A DNA stretch of 34,969 nt from Pseudooceanicola lipolyticus (GTDB lineage: Bacteria > Pseudomonadota > Alphaproteobacteria > Rhodobacterales > Rhodobacteraceae), in contig NZ_PGTB01000030.1 of NCBI RefSeq assembly GCF_002786325.1, positions 1 through 34,969 on the forward strand, written 5' to 3'. The notes beneath the pieces are model-generated. The model saw nothing but the letters and a program-made list of their open reading frames with translations. It had not been told where the DNA came from and searched no databases. How positions within the stretch are numbered: the first letter of the stretch is position 1; each line of letters begins with the position of its first letter. Below, piece by piece: positions 32,885 to 34,969 of this stretch. Made by a program: the position numbers and the translations under genes.

Positions 32885-33000
32885 GCCAGAGTGCCCCCGA
32901 ACCGAGAGCCGGACAATTCTTGATCGGCCAGCCCGGGAAGGGGTGCTTCAACACTCAACGGGACGGCGCGGTGTCCGGTTTGGAACTCAGGCTTTGTCAT
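32881..33000 (-). CDS. 39-residue ORF translationally coupled to the cupin
   Basis: Begins MTKPEFQTGHRAVPL and ends GSRFGGTLA. Its stop overlaps the cupin start as ATGA, and GGGAAAG lies just upstream of its ATG, so translation is plausible. It has no membrane segment or signal peptide and I recognise no family. It is too short and unlike AtzG/HpxX, the small partner usually found with such amidases. It may be a leader peptide that couples or gates expression of the operon, or a small functional subunit. Confidence 0.55.
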   Translation of the reverse strand: MTKPEFQTGHRAVPLSVEAPLPGLADQELSGSRFGGTLA

Positions 33001-33079
33001 TTGGCTTTCCCGTCTGCGGATATTTTGTGTTGGATAGCCACTTTCTACTGGCCGGGATTCCCGCTGGAAATGTCGGGGA

Positions 33080-33100
33080 ATTGATACGCGTGATATCAAT
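33080..33100. promoter_or_regulatory. Inverted repeat upstream of the minus-strand operon
   Basis: ATTGATA and TATCAAT are exact 7-bp arms spaced 7 bases, 80 bp before the 39-codon ORF. It is a good operator candidate for the minus-strand operon, perhaps for the LysR protein encoded at 22015, but it is not the same sequence as the palindrome at 23048. Confidence 0.45.
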
Positions 33101-33210
33101 ACAGATATAGTTGCGGACGGCACCATTCACCCTGGCCGGCAAGCCGCCGGTTGCACCGTTCAGACGCATATCGAACGATACCCTTGCCGTGTCGTTGGAA
33201 CGCTCTGGCC

Positions 33211-33775
33211 GGCACCGTCAAGTTAACGCGTCGGCCTGCGTCACGTGCAACAGGGCGGCAAGACTGACACTCGCCTGTATCACCGCCATCGGTTCCCGCC
33301 CGAGGTGATTTCCGATGCCGTCTGGCTGTATTTTGGTTCCCCGTTAGCCTGCGGATGGTCGAAAACCTGCTGGCCGAGCGTGGCAACATCCGTGTCGCAG
33401 CAGACGGTGCGGGCGTGGGCCGAAAAATACGGATAAGCTTCGGTCATACCCGATGGCGAAACGCGAGATCATGCCGAGGGGGAGAGCATCGCGCGCGGGC
33501 CTGAACAACAGGGCCGAAAACTCGCATCAACCGTCACGACGGCGCAAGCGCATCATGAAACGCGTCAAATCACTTCGACACTTGCAGCGCTTCGTTTCCA
33601 TCCATGACCCGATTGCCAATCCGTTCGATCTCCCCCGACATGAAATGACATCCGGGGATTTTCGCGAAGGCCGCGCCACGGCCATGGATGCGTGACGCGA
33701 CATCGCAAATCTCGGAGCCGCGTGAAAATCGCACTCAGCCCCAAGTTGGTCCCGGTTGGTTAAGTTTACAGCGCC
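33211..33775 (+). mobile_element. IS6-family insertion sequence, internally deleted relic
   Basis: The ends GGCACCGTCAAGTTAAC (33211-33227) and, inverted, GGCGCTGTAAACTTAAC (33759-33775) match at 13 of 17 bases. Between them lie the start and end of an IS6-type transposase without its catalytic middle, in about 565 bp rather than the usual 0.8 kb. Flanks GCTCTGGC (33202-33209) and GCGCTGGC (33777-33784) match at 7 of 8 bases and may be a worn 8-bp target duplication. Confidence 0.75.
33272..33695 (+). pseudogene. IS6-family transposase pseudogene
   Basis: The first part reads HRHRFPPEVISDAVWLYF, then shifts frame into FPVSLRMVENLLAERGN, then shifts back to VSQQTVRAWAEKYG and a stop: the conserved N-terminal helix-turn-helix of IS6 transposases with two frameshifts. 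From 33453 a second piece carries the C-terminus (NNRAENSHQPSRRRKR, MKRVKSLRHLQRFVSIHDPI, NPFDLPRHEMTSGDFR). The DDE catalytic core between the two pieces is absent. It cannot make active transposase. Confidence 0.8.
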
Positions 33776-34317
33776 CGCGCTGGCGCTGCTTCCGCTGAAG
33801 CTCGTCCAGGTCACCTCCGGGACTTTGAACTCGGGCGAAAGTTGCGCGGGGTTTCGGCGCGACAGGCTGACATGCAGGCGCAAGCGGGCGATATGAAAGA
33901 CAGCATGGTTGCCAAGCTTGTGGACGATCGGCATGCCGAGTGGGAGGAGATGGTGTAGGGGGCAGCGCAGCTTCTCGATCCTCCAAGAAAGAGCGAAATG
34001 GCGGCCGGGGCCGAGTACCTGCTGGTAGTCAGTAAGTGGTTTCTGGTGGCTCTATCTCGAAACGCTCTGGCCGTACTCGACGATGAAGTAGGGCAGGGGA
34101 TTTTGACGGCTGATCCGGGGGGGCGAGCACGGCGAGAACTTCGACCAGCCTGCTTCCTCACCGCTGATCTTCCAGATGATGCAACGCAACGTTCAAACGA
34201 GTTGATAGGGTAAGATTACTGGACATATTTAGAGCAACTAGTCCAGGGCGAAAATTGTCCAAATAGTCGCCTAAAAGCGCCGTGGGTTCCGCTGATGGTC
34301 ACAGTTGGACCTCATCA
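33776..34317. other. Degenerate region between two insertion-sequence relics
   Basis: No gene recognised on either strand. Short open frames (for example 33998-34213 plus) show no family resemblance. CTGGAC at 34219-34224 and GTCCAG at 34241-34246 form an inverted pair of unknown meaning. Confidence 0.4.
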
Positions 34318-34650
34318 AACTTCTGTATTCACAGACCCTGCAGGGGACGAGGTTCGTCGGTCGTGATCCGCTCGGACGCCCGTGTCATTTGATCAGGTGG
34401 TACCGCGACTGTTTCCGGCCCGTTTGCACCGTCCGGCGCCGAACACGACCTCAATGTCGACCAACATGATCGGCTGAAAAACGGCTTCGGCAACGGCACG
34501 CGAAAAATCAGCTGCGTCATGCGTCTTAAGCAGCTCCCTGCGGGACGTTTAGGTCTCGGCCATCGAAGCTCCGTTCGAGGTCGGCTCAAGTTGGCAAACT
34601 CCATTGCCTTCTTACTCCGCAAATGAGTGGGTGATTTCCACCCGGTCCTC
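34318..34650 (-). pseudogene. IS256-family transposase relic (N-terminal part)
   Basis: On the minus strand from 34563 the frame reads MAET, a stop, then TSRRELLKTHDAADFSRAVAEAVFQPIM and VDIEVVFGAGRCKRAG, interrupted here for length: the N-terminus of IS256-type transposases. It degenerates after 34393. The GTGGAAATCACCCACT stretch upstream (about 34627-34645) looks like the end of such an element. The catalytic part is missing. Confidence 0.65.
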
Positions 34651-34719
34651 GGACACAAACTGTATAAGTCTTCAAGGTCGGCGGCTCCCGCTGGCAAACC
34701 ACAACAGAAGGCTTTGAAC

Positions 34720-34929
34720 ATGCGCCTGCATCTGGGGTGTCAGTTGAGCTACGTATTACCAGCGCCAACACCCATGATCCTTCTGTTGAACGTCCACTAC
34801 TCACGTGCAAGCGATCTGGAGCAGCCGGACGTCTTGACTAGCGATCCTCCGGTGCCGATTGAGAACTACCGCGACGGTTTCGGCAATTGCCGTGACCTGC
34901 CCCCCGCGAAATCCCTCATCATGATGTAG
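34720..34929 (+). pseudogene. Truncated transglutaminase-like protein, N-terminal 69 residues
   Basis: MRLHLGCQLSYVLPAPTPMI and LLNVHYSRASDLEQPD are the start of bacterial transglutaminase-like proteins, which also have PIENYRDGFGN next. After GFGN the family sequence is lost and a TAG closes the frame at 34929. The Cys-His-Asp catalytic domain is absent. AGAAGG is 8 bases before the ATG. The stop falls where an insertion element seems to begin, so disruption by that element is likely. Confidence 0.7.
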
Positions 34930-34969
34930 AGTCTGCCCAACCTTGAAGGAGCAGACGAATGCGAAAGAG
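34925..34969 (+). mobile_element. Probable left end of an IS3-family element (cut by window edge)
   Basis: TGTAGAGTCTGCCC may be the terminal repeat; it is followed by AAGGAG and, 7 bases on, ATGCGAAAGAG (start 34959), which reads MRK, the usual first residues of IS3-family OrfA. Only three complete codons are visible. Confidence 0.45.

Noticed and set aside
33764-33773. GTTTACAGC half-site of parS at the right end of the IS6 relic
   Set aside because: Only one half matches and it is part of the IS terminal repeat, so chance resemblance is more likely.
33527-34213. Several 70-135 codon frames on both strands in the right end
   Set aside because: They cross insertion-sequence relics or have no resemblance to known proteins.
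1-34969. CRISPR arrays, tRNA and rRNA genes, toxin-antitoxin or phage defence systems
   Set aside because: Looked for by eye on both strands; no regular repeat arrays, tRNA-like folds or recognisable defence proteins were seen.

Overview
The window reads as a piece of an extrachromosomal replicon (plasmid or chromid) from an alphaproteobacterium, most likely of the Rhodobacterales/roseobacter type. The main evidence is a complete repABC replication and partition operon in the middle (17.6-21.5 kb, minus strand), with a candidate antisense counter-transcribed RNA and a perfect parS-like palindrome. The host assignment is inference from gene style, not from a marker gene. No tRNA, rRNA or CRISPR array was seen.

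Left arm (1-17.1 kb) is uniformly GC-rich and reads as settled metabolic DNA. It starts with the end of a histidine phosphatase and a small HAD phosphatase. A divergent pair follows: a nucleoside hydrolase, and an operon of a 2-oxoglutarate/Fe(II) oxygenase, a polyamine-type ABC importer and an FCD-type GntR regulator. A strong dyad overlaps the likely -10 box of the oxygenase promoter, and an intrinsic terminator separates the binding-protein gene from the rest of the importer. Next come the three 5-oxoprolinase genes (pxpA divergent from pxpBC), glpD, a two-gene RND efflux system with a long dyad in its promoter region, and a siderophore-interacting flavoreductase.

The centre (17.6-21.5 kb) has a visibly different composition. 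It holds repA, repB and repC, a perfect 20-bp palindrome just before repC, the candidate antisense RNA between repB and repC, and a perfect 16-bp parS-like site upstream of repA. repB carries two copies of a 30-bp parS-like segment inside its reading frame, so the protein contains nearly the same ten residues twice.

The right-centre (22.0-33.0 kb) is a catabolic island. A LysR regulator is followed by a plus-strand operon (BMP-family nucleoside-type ABC importer, TRZ/ATZ-type aminohydrolase, creatininase-family hydrolase). Converging on it is a very compact minus-strand operon (39-residue ORF, cupin, RutB/biuret-hydrolase-like cysteine hydrolase, HpxZ/AtzH-like protein, amidase). Together they resemble uptake and stepwise hydrolysis (deamination, ring opening, ureide and amide cleavage) of a nitrogen-rich heterocycle. 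The substrate cannot be read from sequence.

The right end (33.1-35.0 kb) is decayed DNA: an internally deleted IS6-family element with recognisable ends, an IS256-family relic, a transglutaminase-like gene cut after about 70 codons, and what looks like the first codons of an IS3-family element at the break.
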